Source: an uncultured Enterobacterales bacterium | GTDB lineage: Bacteria > Pseudomonadota > Gammaproteobacteria > Enterobacterales > CALYQQ01 | Direction of reading: 5' to 3' | DNA length: 64,000 nt | Assembly (NCBI GenBank): GCA_945288535.1 | Contig: CALYQQ010000005.1 | Location: 1-64,000 of the forward strand | In this document: positions 30,440 through 41,571 of the stretch, one piece after another | Layout: each line of letters opens with the position of its first letter | Position numbering within the stretch: position 1 is the stretch's first letter | Notes under the pieces: model-generated | What the model saw: only the letters and a program-made list of their open reading frames with translations | Databases searched by the model: none | What the model was told of the DNA's origin: nothing | Program-made: the position numbers and the translations under genes

Positions 30440-30650
30440 CAAATTATTAAAATAATATTAGTAAAAATAGCAGTTAAATAAGATGGTTTATTTCTTCAAT
30501 AAAATAGTAAGTGTTTTTTAGATAATTAGATAAATTAATTAATCATGCTGCTGCATAAAAAATATTATACAATATTAAACATTATCATAGTAGATATTCT
30601 TTCTGCATTAGTAGAGCCTACTAACGAGATTGTATGGGCATTAATATAAA
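30440..30650 (+). other. Unusual lolC-lolD spacer with hairpin
   Basis: In enteric genomes lolC, lolD and lolE are packed or overlapping. Here 211 non-coding AT-rich bases separate lolC from lolD. A hairpin TTAGTAG-AGC-CTACTAA lies at 30608-30624, about 27 bases before the lolD ATG. It has no T tract, so it may be an operator or an mRNA structure over the lolD leader. A second promoter for lolDE is possible but not demonstrated. Confidence 0.5.
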
Positions 30651-31388
30651 ATGAATAATATTGCTACATCGCCAGTCATACTCCCGCACTCAGCCACACA
30701 ATTGTTAGAGTGTATCGGTTTATCTAAAACCTATCAGGAAGGTAAATTATCGACTACTGTATTACATAATGTCTCTTTTAGTATGGATAAAGGAGAATTA
30801 TTAGCGATTGTTGGTAGTTCTGGTTCAGGTAAAAGTACATTGTTACATCTGTTAGGCGGATTAGATCAACCAACTCAAGGTAAAGTTATTTTTCAACAAA
30901 ATGATTTAACCCGTATGTCAGCAAGCGCGAAAGCTGAATTGCGTAATCAAAATTTAGGGTTTATTTATCAGTTTCATCATTTATTGCCAGATTTTAGTGC
31001 GCTAGAAAATACCGCAATGCCATTATTGATTAGTGGTGTGCCCGTTAAGCAAGCTAAAGCACGGGCGATAGAAATACTAAACGCGGTTAGCTTATCGCAT
31101 CGTGTTAGTCATCGGCCAGCGGAGCTGTCGGGAGGTGAACGTCAACGTGTTGCTATAGCTCGCGCCTTAGTTAATAATCCCGCATTGGTGATGGCCGATG
31201 AACCAACAGGAAATCTTGATCAACGCAATGCTGAAAGTATTTTTGAATTACTTCAAACATTAAATCAACAACATGGTACGGCCTTTCTTGTCGTGACACA
31301 TGATCTTAAACTTGCTCAACGAATGAATCGTCAACTAGAAATGCGAGATGGACAATTGACTCTATCTAGCCCAGCGAGGGAAACATAA
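30651..31388 (+). CDS. lolD: LolD, lipoprotein-releasing system ATP-binding protein
   Basis: ATPase of LolCDE, 245 residues. Walker [21 protein letters not shown] near residue 50, the LolD signature [17 protein letters not shown] near 104, ABC signature [19 protein letters not shown], Walker [13 protein letters not shown]. The first 18 residues have an extension relative to E. coli. No good Shine-Dalgarno is seen before the ATG, and lolE follows directly with no gap. Confidence 0.96.
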   Translation: MNNIATSPVILPHSATQLLECIGLSKTYQEGKLSTTVLHNVSFSMDKGELLAIVGSSGSGKSTLLHLLGGLDQPTQGKVIFQQNDLTRMSASAKAELRNQNLGFIYQFHHLLPDFSALENTAMPLLISGVPVKQAKARAIEILNAVSLSHRVSHRPAELSGGERQRVAIARALVNNPALVMADEPTGNLDQRNAESIFELLQTLNQQHGTAFLVVTHDLKLAQRMNRQLEMRDGQLTLSSPARET

Positions 31389-32654
31389 ATGAGCAAATTA
31401 CCCCTCTCTTTATTAATTGCTTTACGATTTAGCCGGGGTCGACAACGTAGTAGTTTAGTTTCGTTAATATCTATTATCTCTACATTAGGCATTGCACTTG
31501 GCGTAGCTGTACTTATTATCAGCTTAAGCGCGATGAATGGTTTTGAAAGAGAGCTTAGTAATCGCATTTTATCTGTCGTTCCCCATGCAACAATTACTCC
31601 CGATGAACAGCCTTATCTTACTTGGAAAAAAGATATCGAAGATTTATCCACTTCACCACATATTGTTGGTGCTGCACCTTACATTCTTTTTACTAGTTTG
31701 TTGGAGCAAGGCACGAAATTAAAAGCTGTACAAATTCGTGGTATTGATCCGCAACAGGAGCAAAAAATTAGTCAGCTTAATCATTATATTGATGCTGAGG
31801 TTTGGCAACGTTTTTCTGTAAATCATCAACAAATTATTCTTGGTAAAGGTGTAGCGGAACATTTAGGCGTAAAAGCAGGTGATTGGCTTACTATATTAAT
31901 TCCTACAAATCCGGATAATCAAGATGATTTAGAAAAATTAGTTCAGCCTAAACGTATTCGTCTTCAAGTTATCGGTATTTTTGATATGGTGGGAGAGTTA
32001 GGTGCCAGTTTTGCGATTGTGCCTTTAGCCGATGCTCAAGATTATTTAAGTATGGGTGACAGTGTCACAGGTATTTCAGTTAAATTTGATGATGTATATC
32101 AAGCAAACACATTAATTATACAAGAAGGTAAACAATATTATCATGGCCCTGAAGCGACTATTTCTACGTGGATACAAAATTTTGGTCATATGTATCGCGA
32201 TATTCAGTTAGTTCGTACCATTATGTATATTGCTATGGTGCTAGTGATTGGCGTTGCTTGCTTTAATATTGTTTCAACATTAGTCATGGCGGTGAAGGAT
32301 AAAAGTAGCGATATCGCGGTATTACGAACGCAAGGGGCGAAAGATAGCCTTATTAGAACTATTTTTATTTGGTACGGATTATTGACAGGAACACTAGGCA
32401 GTGTTTTAGGTGTCATTATCGGTATCATAGCCTCATTAAATTTGACTGACATTATTCGACTGATTGAATCAATATCACATTATCATTTTTTGCAAGCCGA
32501 TATTTATTTTGTTGATTACTTACCATCAGAATTGCATATGACCGACGTGATTATTGTTCTAATTACAGCATTATTTTTAAGTTTATTAGCCAGTGGTTAT
32601 CCCGCACAACGTGCTTGTCGAATAAATCCTGCACAAATATTAAGTGGGCAATAA
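31389..32654 (+). CDS. lolE: LolE, lipoprotein-releasing system membrane protein
   Basis: Second membrane subunit of LolCDE, binding the lipoprotein substrate. 421 residues (E. coli 414). [37 protein letters not shown] is the first helix region, followed by a large periplasmic domain and three helices ([37 protein letters not shown] near 275). It starts on the base after the lolD stop. Confidence 0.96.
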   Translation: MSKLPLSLLIALRFSRGRQRSSLVSLISIISTLGIALGVAVLIISLSAMNGFERELSNRILSVVPHATITPDEQPYLTWKKDIEDLSTSPHIVGAAPYILFTSLLEQGTKLKAVQIRGIDPQQEQKISQLNHYIDAEVWQRFSVNHQQIILGKGVAEHLGVKAGDWLTILIPTNPDNQDDLEKLVQPKRIRLQVIGIFDMVGELGASFAIVPLADAQDYLSMGDSVTGISVKFDDVYQANTLIIQEGKQYYHGPEATISTWIQNFGHMYRDIQLVRTIMYIAMVLVIGVACFNIVSTLVMAVKDKSSDIAVLRTQGAKDSLIRTIFIWYGLLTGTLGSVLGVIIGIIASLNLTDIIRLIESISHYHFLQADIYFVDYLPSELHMTDVIIVLITALFLSLLASGYPAQRACRINPAQILSGQ

Positions 32655-32729
32655 TAACGAATGATTTTTATTCCTTAAAATGGAGTTAACCTAATAAACC
32701 TTATCTTGATATAAAAAAGGATGTGTTGT

Positions 32730-33641
32730 ATGTATTATGGTTTCGATATGGGTGGCACAAAGATAGAAATGGGTGTATTTGATGATGCTTTAAATCGCCT
32801 TTGGACAAAGCGTGTCGCTACACCGAAGCGTGATTACTTAGCACTATTACGCGTATTTACGGAATTAACGAAAGAAGCTGATAACTATTTTAACTGTATT
32901 GGTCAAATCGGGGTTGGTATTCCTGGATTGATCGATCGTGATACCGGACTTGTATTTACAACAAATGTCCCTTGTGCTAAAGAAAAACCATTTGTAAGTG
33001 ATTTGCAAGACTATTTACAACGTCCTGTTATGATTGATAACGATGCTAATTGCTTTGCTCTTTCAGAAGCATGGGATATAGAATTTCAACAGTATCCTAG
33101 TGTGTTAGGAATGATTCTGGGTACTGGATTAGGTGGCGGCTTTGTTCTCAATGGTAAAGTTTTTTCTGGACGTAACTCGACGGCTGGAGAAATTGGACAT
33201 TTAAGATTACCCGTTGATTTACTCAAAATATTAGGATTTGATATTCCATTATTAAAATGTGGTTGCGGTCAGCATGGTTGTGTAGAGAATTATCTTTCTG
33301 GTCGTGGTTTTGAATGGTTATACCATCACTATTATCATGAAACGTTGTCAGCAAGTCAGATTATTGAGAATTATTATAAAAATAACAATAATGCAGCTGA
33401 GCATATCGATCGTTTTTTACGTTTGATGTCTGCTTATTTAGGAAATATTCTTACAATAATCGATCCGCATTTATTAGTTATTGGTGGTGGATTATCAAAT
33501 TTTGACCTATTGTATTCTGAATTAGCAAAACAAATACCTGCTTACCTTTTTGATATTGCTAAGGTCCCACGAATTGAAAAAGCACGTTATGGTGATGCAG
33601 GTGGTGTAAGAGGTGCCGCTTTTTTAAATTTAATTCACTAA
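32730..33641 (+). CDS. nagK: N-acetylglucosamine kinase
   Basis: ROK-family sugar kinase that phosphorylates N-acetylglucosamine at O6, recycling the amino sugar. 303 residues from ATG 32730 (E. coli 303). MYYGFDMGGTKIEMGVFDDA carries the phosphate-binding motif, IDNDANCFALSEAWD the catalytic Asp, and CGCGQHGCVENYLSGRG the zinc site. The in-frame ATG at 32721 is rejected because AAAAAAGG abuts it; the same site sits 9 bases before 32730. It lies between lolE and cobB as in E. coli. Confidence 0.96.
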   Translation: MYYGFDMGGTKIEMGVFDDALNRLWTKRVATPKRDYLALLRVFTELTKEADNYFNCIGQIGVGIPGLIDRDTGLVFTTNVPCAKEKPFVSDLQDYLQRPVMIDNDANCFALSEAWDIEFQQYPSVLGMILGTGLGGGFVLNGKVFSGRNSTAGEIGHLRLPVDLLKILGFDIPLLKCGCGQHGCVENYLSGRGFEWLYHHYYHETLSASQIIENYYKNNNNAAEHIDRFLRLMSAYLGNILTIIDPHLLVIGGGLSNFDLLYSELAKQIPAYLFDIAKVPRIEKARYGDAGGVRGAAFLNLIH

Positions 33642-33682
33642 TTCTGTATATTCATATAATTGGCATGAGATACTGAATCTAT

Positions 33683-34504
33683 ATGAAGCTTATACGAAAT
33701 AATAGACGCCGTAGACGCCTTTATCAATTACAACGCAAGCGATTAGGATTATTTCATACTCATTTGATAAAAGCTCACTCAATCTTACCTAATATTGTCG
33801 TGCTAACCGGTGCAGGTATTTCTGCCGAATCAGGCTTAAAAACATTTAGAGCTTCAGATGGATTGTGGGAAAAATATCGTATTGATGATGTTGCAACACC
33901 AGAAGGTTACCAACGTGATCCCTTACTTGTTCATCATTTTTATAATGAACGACGTCGTCAATTATTTCATCCCTCAATAAAACCAAATCCAGCTCATATT
34001 GCACTTGCGCGACTTGAACAACAATTAATGGGGCATGTGCTAATTATCACTCAAAATATTGATAATTTACATGAACGAGCTAATAGTAATAATATTATTC
34101 ATATGCATGGGCAACTGTTAAAAGCACGTTGTCCTGTGTCTGAACAACTTTATGATTGCTATGATGATTTACCGACTGATGAACCTTGTCAATGCTGTCA
34201 ACCTGCGCATCGTTTACGGCCTCATATTGTTTGGTTTAATGAAATGCCTTTGGAATTATCGCGTATTTATCATGCATTAACACAAGCTGATTACTTTATT
34301 TCAATCGGTACTTCTGGAAATGTTTATCCAGCAGCCTATTTTGTTCAATATGCTAAACAGCATGGCGCCTATACCATTGAAATAAATCTTGATACCACAA
34401 AAAACACATTATATTTTGATAAACATTATTATGGTAAAGCGTCTGATATTGTGCCTACATGTATCGATAATTTATTGCATGAAATTATGCAAAAGTATTC
34501 CTAA
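33683..34504 (+). CDS. cobB: NAD-dependent protein deacylase (sirtuin) CobB
   Basis: Class III sirtuin removing acetyl and succinyl groups from lysines. 273 residues (E. coli long form 279), with a basic N-terminal extension (RRRRLYQLQRKRLGL). VLTGAGISAESGLKTFRASDGLW is the NAD site, ITQNIDNLHERA follows, and the catalytic His is in IHMHGQLL. Tyr and Arg of FYNERRRQL correspond to Tyr92 and Arg95, which allow desuccinylation in E. coli. The zinc region is Cys-rich (CPVSEQLYDC...CQCC). It lies 41 bases after nagK. Confidence 0.96.
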   Translation: MKLIRNNRRRRRLYQLQRKRLGLFHTHLIKAHSILPNIVVLTGAGISAESGLKTFRASDGLWEKYRIDDVATPEGYQRDPLLVHHFYNERRRQLFHPSIKPNPAHIALARLEQQLMGHVLIITQNIDNLHERANSNNIIHMHGQLLKARCPVSEQLYDCYDDLPTDEPCQCCQPAHRLRPHIVWFNEMPLELSRIYHALTQADYFISIGTSGNVYPAAYFVQYAKQHGAYTIEINLDTTKNTLYFDKHYYGKASDIVPTCIDNLLHEIMQKYS

Positions 34505-34514
34505 TTTTGTACAA

Positions 34515-34571
34515 TTTATCTCACTATAATAAAATAGTTATGTCTAAAATGGCTTTATATAGTGAGATAAA
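34515..34571. terminator. Inverted repeat between cobB and pyrC
   Basis: TTTATCTCACTATA (34515-34528) pairs perfectly over 14 bases with TATAGTGAGATAAA (34558-34571), loop 29 bases. It sits between convergent genes and probably terminates both, although the stem is AT-rich and the loop long. Confidence 0.6.
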
Positions 34572-34582
34572 ATTTAGTTTAT

Positions 34583-35620
34583 TTATATTAGACTCCAAGA
34601 CAAGGTTTCTCCGGCCATAAAAGGAATTAATTTTTCACCGTTACTTATTTTATACTCATTGGGAACAATAAAAGGTTTTTTAACGAGTGTTATGGTCTGT
34701 TCGTTTACGGGTAATCCATAAAAAGTAGGGCCATTTACTGAGCAAAATGCCTCTAACTTATCTAAGGCATCAGCCTGTTCAAAAATACTCGCATATAATT
34801 GTAACGCAACAGGCGCATTAAAAATGCCCGCACAACCACAGCTATTTTCTTTCTGATGTTGTGTGTGGGGCGCAGAATCTGTCCCTAAAAAAAAGCGACG
34901 GCAACCCGATGTTACGGCATCAACTAAGGCTTGTCGGTGATGTTCTCTTTTCAAGATAGGTAAGCAATAATAGTGGGGTCTAATACCCTCTTTGAATATA
35001 GCATTACGATTTAACATTAAATGCTGTGGTGTTACTGTCGCGGCAATATTATCAGGCGCTTCAATAATGAATTCGGCTGCGTCTTTTGTGGTAACATGTT
35101 CCAAAACGATGTTTAAATTAGGTAATTTAGTCAATAATGGTAATAATTGTGTTTCAATAAATCGCGACTCTCGATCAAAAATATCAACCTCAGCTGAGGT
35201 GACCTCACCATGAATAAGTAAGGGCATGCCGTGTTCTTGCATTTGTTCTAATATAGGTAAAATTACTTCAATTGAACTTACACCTTGAGCTGAATTTGTT
35301 GTTGCATGTGCAGGATAAAGCTTTGCAGCAGTAAAAATGCCTCGCTTAAAACCATCAATTAATGTGGTCACATTTGTATCATCAGACAAATAACAGGTCA
35401 TTAATGGAGTAAAATTAATATGATAATTATCTGCAGAGAGAATACGTTGGCGATACTGTTCTGCTTGAGCAATTGTTTTAATAGGTGGAATAAGATTAGG
35501 CATGATAATAGCGCGATGACAAAAGGCATGACTAAAAGGTAAAACATCATTTAGCATACTATTATCACGTAAATGTAAATGCCAGTCATCGGGTTTACGG
35601 ATTGTTATTTGTTGAAGCAT
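34583..35620 (-). CDS. pyrC: Dihydroorotase
   Basis: Third step of pyrimidine synthesis, cyclising carbamoyl-aspartate. 345 residues from the ATG at 35620 (E. coli 348). Metal ligands: DDWHLHLRD near residue 14, the bridging Lys in FTAAKLYPA near 100, His in LIHGEV and LEHVTTKDA, and Asp in FLGTDSAPH. Class II features [11 protein letters not shown] and [13 protein letters not shown] are present. An ATG six bases upstream (35626) is also in frame, but AGG lies only 3 bases from it and 9 from this one. Confidence 0.95.
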   Translation of the reverse strand: MLQQITIRKPDDWHLHLRDNSMLNDVLPFSHAFCHRAIIMPNLIPPIKTIAQAEQYRQRILSADNYHINFTPLMTCYLSDDTNVTTLIDGFKRGIFTAAKLYPAHATTNSAQGVSSIEVILPILEQMQEHGMPLLIHGEVTSAEVDIFDRESRFIETQLLPLLTKLPNLNIVLEHVTTKDAAEFIIEAPDNIAATVTPQHLMLNRNAIFKEGIRPHYYCLPILKREHHRQALVDAVTSGCRRFFLGTDSAPHTQHQKENSCGCAGIFNAPVALQLYASIFEQADALDKLEAFCSVNGPTFYGLPVNEQTITLVKKPFIVPNEYKISNGEKLIPFMAGETLSWSLI

Positions 35621-36046
35621 TATCATTTACCTATTGTTGAACAGAAACGTTGATAACGATTATACCTATCAGCCTAGATAAAATGCCAGCATAAACCCCG
35701 GTTAATATGCTATAAAGTACGTTAATAGGGTGATAATCATAGTTAAATGCGCGTAGATCGTGATGATTTTTTTTATAGAATATACAGAAGTTATAATTGT
35801 ATAACGGTAGTTATCATGAAAAATAAGCATGATAAATAAATTTAAAAAAATAAACTTTGCCGAATCAGAATTGAAAATGGGATGACGGCTGATACAAGTT
35901 TTTAGAGATAAACTATGCTCATCGCTATTTTCTACTGTATCTTAACCTAAGACTCATCAATTAGCCCAAAATAGTGCATATAAAAGGGGAATGGTATAAT
36001 GGGCTGAGCAAAGTATTAATCAACCCATTATTTATCAATAAGTAAA
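35621..36046. other. pyrC upstream / potD downstream region
   Basis: About 420 bases without a gene. On the minus strand a good -10 (TATAAT, 35666-35661) lies 41-46 bases before the pyrC start. At 35996-36031 an inverted repeat ATAATGGG...CCCATTAT, extended by TGA/TCA after one mismatch, lies just past the potD stop and may end the pot transcript, though no T run follows. Confidence 0.5.
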
Positions 36047-37090
36047 TTATCGCCCCGTTTTTAACCGTTGATAATATTTCTCATATATTTCATTTGCTTG
36101 CCCAACATCATTTTGCCATTCCCCTTTTTTAAGGATTTCTGGATCAGGATATAATGATTTGTCATTTGCTATTTGTTTAGGCAGTAATTGCCTGGCAGTT
36201 AAATTAGGTGTGGGATAACCCACTTCAAGAGAGATTTTCGCTGCAATATCAGGGCGTAGAAGAAAGTCTATTAACTTTAATGCGCCTTCCACATTTTTCG
36301 CTTTAGCTGGGATTGATAAACTATCCATCCAGAACACGGCACCATCTTCAGGCCAAATGAAATGCATAGCAACACCTTCTTTACGCGCAATATAAGCAGA
36401 ACCATTCCATATCATACCAATATTAACTTCACCTTCTATAAAAGGATTGGCCGGTGAGTCAGAATTAAAAGCGCGTACATTAGGCATTAATTTTTTTAAT
36501 TCTTGATAGGCTTTTTCAATTTCTTCAGGATTAATCGTATTGCCTGAATACCCTAATTTGTGCAGTGCGATGGCAAAAACTTCTCGTGTATCATCTAATA
36601 ACAATAGTTGATCTTTATATTCATCACGCCAAAGATCCGCCCATGATTTAATTGTATTAGGATTTATTTCATCGCTATTGACACCTATCGCACTGCCACC
36701 CCAAAAATAAGGTATGGAATATTGATTTTCTGGATCAAAAGATTGATGTAATAATGCCGGATCAAGATGTCGATAATTTGATAATTTGTTATGATCGATC
36801 TTTTGCAACATACCTTCTTTAGCCATTTTTTTGATAAAATAGGTAGAAGGGGTGATTAAATCATAACCACCATCAGGGTGGGTTTTTAACTTAGCGTAAA
36901 GGGTTTCATTTGACTCATAAGTTGAGTAAATAACGCGTATGCCGGTTTCTTTTGTAAATTGTTCCAGCAATCCTGGAGGGACATATTCTGACCAGTTATA
37001 AAAGTAAATTACATCGGAATGAGATGCATATACATTATTGCCTAATAACATAGTAATTGTTACTAGAGTGATGTTTAGCCATTTTTTCAA
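36047..37090 (-). CDS. potD: PotD, spermidine/putrescine-binding protein
   Basis: Periplasmic receptor of the PotABCD importer, 347 residues (E. coli 348). A signal peptide MKKWLNITLVTITMLLGNNVYA precedes DVIYFYNWSEYVPPGLLEQFTKETGI. Ligand-site regions YESNETLYAKL, STYFIKKM, and WMDSLSIPA are all recognisable. The start codon is TTG at 37090, supported by CAGGAG 9 bases upstream and by alignment with the E. coli MKKW start. 121 bases separate it from potC. Confidence 0.96.
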   Translation of the reverse strand: MKKWLNITLVTITMLLGNNVYASHSDVIYFYNWSEYVPPGLLEQFTKETGIRVIYSTYESNETLYAKLKTHPDGGYDLITPSTYFIKKMAKEGMLQKIDHNKLSNYRHLDPALLHQSFDPENQYSIPYFWGGSAIGVNSDEINPNTIKSWADLWRDEYKDQLLLLDDTREVFAIALHKLGYSGNTINPEEIEKAYQELKKLMPNVRAFNSDSPANPFIEGEVNIGMIWNGSAYIARKEGVAMHFIWPEDGAVFWMDSLSIPAKAKNVEGALKLIDFLLRPDIAAKISLEVGYPTPNLTARQLLPKQIANDKSLYPDPEILKKGEWQNDVGQANEIYEKYYQRLKTGR

Positions 37091-37211
37091 TGTAGTTGTC
37101 TCCTGATTAGATTACCATTTGCGGTCCGGTTTTTGACGGATTAAACCTGCTGACGACTGATGAGCAGATAAGAAAACAGTGAATGACATAAGGTATAAGT
37201 TAAACAAAATA

Positions 37212-37994
37212 TCAGCTATTTGACTGTGCTGATCGTTTTAAAATGACTTGACTCATGATAACAAGTAACAACGTTAGTAATAACATTATGGTGGCTAATG
37301 CATTAACTTCGGGTGATACACCAACTTTAACCATAGAATAAATTTTTATAGGTAAAATTTCATAAGTTGGCCCTGTTACAAAGGAAGAAACAACAACATC
37401 ATCCATAGATAAAGTGAAACTAAGTAACCAACCTGCAGCTACAGCAGGCATGGCAATCGGTAAAATGATTCTTCTTAAAATGGTTAATTCATTTGCGCCA
37501 AGATCTCTGGCCGCTTCTAGCATGCGAACATCAAAACCTTTTAAGCGTGAATAAACAGTGATCACAACAAAAGGCAGGCAAAATGTCACATGAGAAAATA
37601 ACAATGACCAAAAACCTAACGAAACACCTAATAATATAAATAAAGCAAGTAATGAAATAGCCATAACGATATCTGGTGATGTCATCACAATAAATAACAT
37701 TCCGCTCACAAAAGGTTTGGCACGAAAATGATAGCGGAACAAGGCAATAGCAGTAATAAAGCCCATTAATGTGGTCAATGTGGCTGATAATGTCGCGATT
37801 GTTATTGAGTGACCGGCAGCCTGAATTAATCCATCATTATTGAATAATCGATGATACCAATTGAGCGTAAAACCAGACCATTTAATTCCAGAACGAGATT
37901 CATTGAAGGAATTAGCAATCAAAATAATAATAGGGATATATAAATAGGCATAAATTATACTCATAAATATGGTTGATAAAAACCGTTTGCTCAT
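37212..37994 (-). CDS. potC: PotC, spermidine/putrescine permease
   Basis: Inner-membrane permease, 260 residues with six helices. MSIIYAYLYIPIIILIANSFNESR is the first, and the EAA loop [31 protein letters not shown] lies near 160. It overlaps potB by 4 bases. Confidence 0.95.
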   Translation of the reverse strand: MSKRFLSTIFMSIIYAYLYIPIIILIANSFNESRSGIKWSGFTLNWYHRLFNNDGLIQAAGHSITIATLSATLTTLMGFITAIALFRYHFRAKPFVSGMLFIVMTSPDIVMAISLLALFILLGVSLGFWSLLFSHVTFCLPFVVITVYSRLKGFDVRMLEAARDLGANELTILRRIILPIAMPAVAAGWLLSFTLSMDDVVVSSFVTGPTYEILPIKIYSMVKVGVSPEVNALATIMLLLTLLLVIMSQVILKRSAQSNS

Positions 37995-38860
37995 TCCAAC
38001 TCCACCTTTTTATTAAGTAATTTTCCTGCACGAAAATAAATAAATAAAAGAATGCCCATAACGAGAGTGAGACAAATACTTGTTGCAGAACCAAATGGCC
38101 AATCACGCATACGCAAAATTTGATCTTTAATGACATTACCAACCAGTAAATTTTTTGCACCACCTAATAAATCGGAAACATAAAACATCCCCATGGCCGG
38201 CAAGATAACTAATAAACATCCGGCAATGATACCTGGTGTAGTTAATGGTAATATTACTTTAATAAAACATTGTAATCGGGATGCTCCAAGGTCACGCGCA
38301 GCTTCAATATAATTTTTATCAAGTTTTTCAATGCTCGAATATAACGGCAGGATCATGAAAGGTAATAAAATATAGACTAAGCCAATAATGACCGCCTGCT
38401 GAGTAAACATGAGCCGTAATGGTTTTTCAATAATACCTAAATTCAGTAATAGGGTATTTAATAAACCTTTGGCACCAATAAATCCTTTTAATCCATAGAT
38501 ACGGATCAATGAGTTAGTCCAAAAAGGAATAATTAATAAAAATAGCATGATAGGCTGAATTTTTTCTGGTAACTTGGCCAGTATAAAAGCAAATGGGTAA
38601 CCCAGAAGCAAACATATTATTGTAGTTATTATGGCCATATTTAATGAGTGCCACACCACTTCTGCATAAAGCGGATTAATTAATTGATAATAATTATTAA
38701 ATGTAAAAGTAAATGAAGCTAAATTTTCTTCATTACTTGTCATAAAACTCATAATAATAACCATCAAATTAGGGAATAGCACAAAGAGACTAAGCCACGT
38801 GATCACGGTGATAATAATCACACATTTAACATTCTGAGGTTTCAGAAAATTAATTTTCAT
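37991..38860 (-). CDS. potB: PotB, spermidine/putrescine permease
   Basis: Inner-membrane permease, 289 residues with six helices. [19 protein letters not shown] near residue 110 and the EAA loop [31 protein letters not shown] near 183 match enteric PotB. It overlaps potA by 11 bases. Confidence 0.95.
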   Translation of the reverse strand: MKINFLKPQNVKCVIIITVITWLSLFVLFPNLMVIIMSFMTSNEENLASFTFTFNNYYQLINPLYAEVVWHSLNMAIITTIICLLLGYPFAFILAKLPEKIQPIMLFLLIIPFWTNSLIRIYGLKGFIGAKGLLNTLLLNLGIIEKPLRLMFTQQAVIIGLVYILLPFMILPLYSSIEKLDKNYIEAARDLGASRLQCFIKVILPLTTPGIIAGCLLVILPAMGMFYVSDLLGGAKNLLVGNVIKDQILRMRDWPFGSATSICLTLVMGILLFIYFRAGKLLNKKVELE

Positions 38861-39959
38861 TAGGCAATATAACCTCCCAACTAGGAACCCAATTGATTAC
38901 CATTTTTTGCTCAAGTTTATGGTCAAAATCAGGATCATCTTCATTGAAAAATTCACTTACCAAAACAATTTTACCACTTTCAAGTTCAACGACTGAATCT
39001 AGTGTAACACCTTTATAATTACGTTCACGAATATAACCAATGATCCCTTCAGCAGCTTCGCTATCATTTATTTCTTCTACGCGGAGATCTTCTGGTCGTA
39101 ACAATACATGAAACTTATCGCCCATTTTAAAATCTTTATCAGTGTAAATGTTACATTCACATCCCTCAACATTTGCTCGGATATGCTGTTCATCTATGCG
39201 ATATAACGCAGTCGCGTCGAATATATTAATTTCACCAATAAAACTCGCTACAAATAGATTTTTAGGTTCTTCATAGATTTCTCGAGGAGTACCATCTTGT
39301 TCAATTTTACCTTCTCTCATGACAACAATACGATCTGACATACTCAATGCCTCTTCTTGGTCATGGGTGACAAAAATAAACGTAATATTTAGTTTGCGTT
39401 GTAGGGCTTTTAATTCGTTCTGCATTTGTTTACGTAATTTATAATCAAGTGCAGATAGACATTCATCAAGCAATAATACTTTAGGTTTATTTACTACAGC
39501 GCGCGCAATCGCCACACGCTGTTGTTGACCACCTGATAATTGATGAGGTCGTCTATAGGCAAATTCCTCCAATTGTACCATACGTAATGCTTCTAAGACC
39601 CGAGGTTTAATTTGAGCTGCGGGAGTCTTTTGCATACGTAAGCCAAAAGCAATATTATCAAAGACCGTCATATGAGGAAAAAGCGCATAACTTTGAAATA
39701 CTGTATTAATACAACGGTTCTCAGCGGGTTGTTGGGTTATATCTTGACCAGTCAGCATGATCTGTCCATGATCAATGGATTCTAATCCTGCTATGAGGCG
39801 TAAAATCGTTGTTTTTCCACAACCAGATGGACCGAGAATGGTTAAAAATTCACCATCATTAATGGTTAAATTAAAGTCGTTAATAATTGCTTTATTAGCA
39901 AAGCTTTTATTTATATTGATAAGTTCAATAACTGGATAAGAAGAAAAAGAGTCAGTCAT
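38850..39959 (-). CDS. potA: PotA, spermidine/putrescine import ATPase
   Basis: ATPase of the polyamine importer, 369 residues. Walker [20 protein letters not shown] near residue 43, Q-loop [23 protein letters not shown], signature [19 protein letters not shown], Walker [13 protein letters not shown], and a C-terminal TOBE-type domain ([12 protein letters not shown]). Walker B reads DEC where most family members have DEP or DES. First gene of potABCD, divergent from pepT. Confidence 0.96.
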   Translation of the reverse strand: MTDSFSSYPVIELININKSFANKAIINDFNLTINDGEFLTILGPSGCGKTTILRLIAGLESIDHGQIMLTGQDITQQPAENRCINTVFQSYALFPHMTVFDNIAFGLRMQKTPAAQIKPRVLEALRMVQLEEFAYRRPHQLSGGQQQRVAIARAVVNKPKVLLLDECLSALDYKLRKQMQNELKALQRKLNITFIFVTHDQEEALSMSDRIVVMREGKIEQDGTPREIYEEPKNLFVASFIGEINIFDATALYRIDEQHIRANVEGCECNIYTDKDFKMGDKFHVLLRPEDLRVEEINDSEAAEGIIGYIRERNYKGVTLDSVVELESGKIVLVSEFFNEDDPDFDHKLEQKMVINWVPSWEVILPNEN

Positions 39960-40277
39960 TTATTTTATATCTCTATCCCGTCGAATAAAGCAGATAGGAC
40001 CTGTTACCAGAAAAGACCGTAATTCAATAATAGTTGATTATTAGAAACTGGTAACACCATGATGCTTATAATAATTAAGCTTGCGCATAATAGACGCTGT
40101 TATACTTAATTGAAAGTAATATCATGCAAATTTATTACTCTTTTTTGCTAAAGTGTATTTTTTTAAAATAAATGATAAAAAAAGTAACAAAAAAAGCAGC
40201 CTATTGAGTCGAGAATTCGTTACTATACCCATCATTATTATTTTATATATCATCAATAACTTACACTGAGTAGTGTT
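39960..40277. other. potA-pepT divergent promoter region
   Basis: 318 bases, AT-rich, no reading frame of note. It must carry the potA and pepT promoters. pepT is FNR-activated in Salmonella; I found no convincing TTGAT-N4-ATCAA site here. Confidence 0.5.
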
Positions 40278-41516
40278 ATGGACAAACTTTTTGACCGTTT
40301 TTTTAGTTATATTAGTGTTGATACACAATCAAAATCTACTAGCCGCCAAACGCCAAGTTCTGAAGGACAACGTAAGCTGGCTAACCAAATTAAACAAGAG
40401 CTTACGGCACTTGGATTAACACAAATTAATCTTACTGAGCAAGGCTATTTAATGGCAACATTACCAGCAAATGTTGACTGGAAAGTGCCAACAATTGGTT
40501 TTATTGCTCATCTAGATACCTCACCAGATTTTAGTGGTAAACAGGTTACGCCACAATTAATCGAAAATTATCGAGGAGGCGATATTGCGCTAGGTATTGG
40601 TGATGAAGTCCTTTCGCCAATAATGTTTCCTGTATTACATCAGCTTCTTGGTTACTCATTAATCACTACAGACGGTAAAACCTTATTAGGTGCTGATGAT
40701 AAAGCAGGAATAGCCGAAATCATTACAGCGATGAGTTATCTTAAGCAACATAATATTCCACATGGTGATATTCGTATCGCTTTTACGCCAGATGAGGAAA
40801 TAGGGAGAGGTGCTCAGCATTTTGACGTACCCTGTTTTGATGCTGATTGGGCTTATACCGTAGATGGGGGTGGAATTGGTGAATTAGAATATGAAAACTT
40901 TAATGCAGCTAGAGCAATTATAAAAATTTCAGGTAATAATGTGCATCCTGGTACAGCTAAAGATGTAATGGTAAATGCATTACAATTGGTAACGCAATTT
41001 CATCAACAATTGCCGATTGAAGAAACACCTGAAAATACCGAGGGTTATCAGGGATTTTTTCATCTTACTGAAATAAAAGGTAATGTTGAATATGCAGAAA
41101 TGCATTATTTGATCAGAGATTTTACACAAGATGGCTTTGAAGCACGTAAACGAAAACTCATTGATCTTGCCAAGTTGCTAGGTAATAAACTTAATAAGAA
41201 TTGTTATATTGAAGTTGATATAACAGATACTTATTATAATATGAAAGAACATATTGTTAAGCATCCACATATTGTTGAACTTGCTAAACAGGCCATGCTT
41301 GATTGCGAAATAACACCTGTTATTAAACCTATCCGAGGTGGGACAGATGGTGCTCAGCTTTCTTTTAAGGGCTTACCATGTCCCAATCTCTTTACAGGCG
41401 GTTATAATTATCATAGTAAGCATGAATTTATTACCGTAGAAGGAATGGAAAAAGCTGTACAGGTTATTGCTAGAATAGCTGAACTTACCGCACTTAAAAC
41501 TAAACCTCGTACGTAA
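40278..41516 (+). CDS. pepT: Peptidase T (tripeptide aminopeptidase)
   Basis: Cytoplasmic M20 metallopeptidase releasing the N-terminal residue of tripeptides. 412 residues (E. coli 408). Zinc ligands and catalytic residues are visible: [13 protein letters not shown] (His/Asp near residue 78), [11 protein letters not shown] (bridging Asp), [10 protein letters not shown] (catalytic and metal Glu), [12 protein letters not shown], and HSKHEFI (final His). In E. coli it also neighbours potABCD. Confidence 0.96.
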   Translation: MDKLFDRFFSYISVDTQSKSTSRQTPSSEGQRKLANQIKQELTALGLTQINLTEQGYLMATLPANVDWKVPTIGFIAHLDTSPDFSGKQVTPQLIENYRGGDIALGIGDEVLSPIMFPVLHQLLGYSLITTDGKTLLGADDKAGIAEIITAMSYLKQHNIPHGDIRIAFTPDEEIGRGAQHFDVPCFDADWAYTVDGGGIGELEYENFNAARAIIKISGNNVHPGTAKDVMVNALQLVTQFHQQLPIEETPENTEGYQGFFHLTEIKGNVEYAEMHYLIRDFTQDGFEARKRKLIDLAKLLGNKLNKNCYIEVDITDTYYNMKEHIVKHPHIVELAKQAMLDCEITPVIKPIRGGTDGAQLSFKGLPCPNLFTGGYNYHSKHEFITVEGMEKAVQVIARIAELTALKTKPRT

Positions 41517-41529
41517 AAGCGCATATAGC

Positions 41530-41571
41530 CCTATCAACAAAAAGAGGATTAAATCTCTTTTTGTTGATAGG
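41530..41571. terminator. Bidirectional terminator overlapping the NUDIX gene end
   Basis: A 17-base-pair perfect stem, 41530-41546 (CCTATCAACAAAAAGAG) with 41555-41571, around an 8-base loop. The second arm encodes the last codons of the convergent NUDIX gene (ATYQQKEI, stop at 41549-41551). The arm itself carries CTCTTTTTG, giving a T tract to pepT transcripts. Confidence 0.8.

Noticed and set aside
35620-35660. Possible PurR operator before pyrC (AACGTTTCTGT region)
   Set aside because: Only about 9 of 16 bases match the Pur box, and the left half fails almost completely.
39960-40277. FNR site for pepT
   Set aside because: No TTGAT-N4-ATCAA-like sequence with acceptable match was found.
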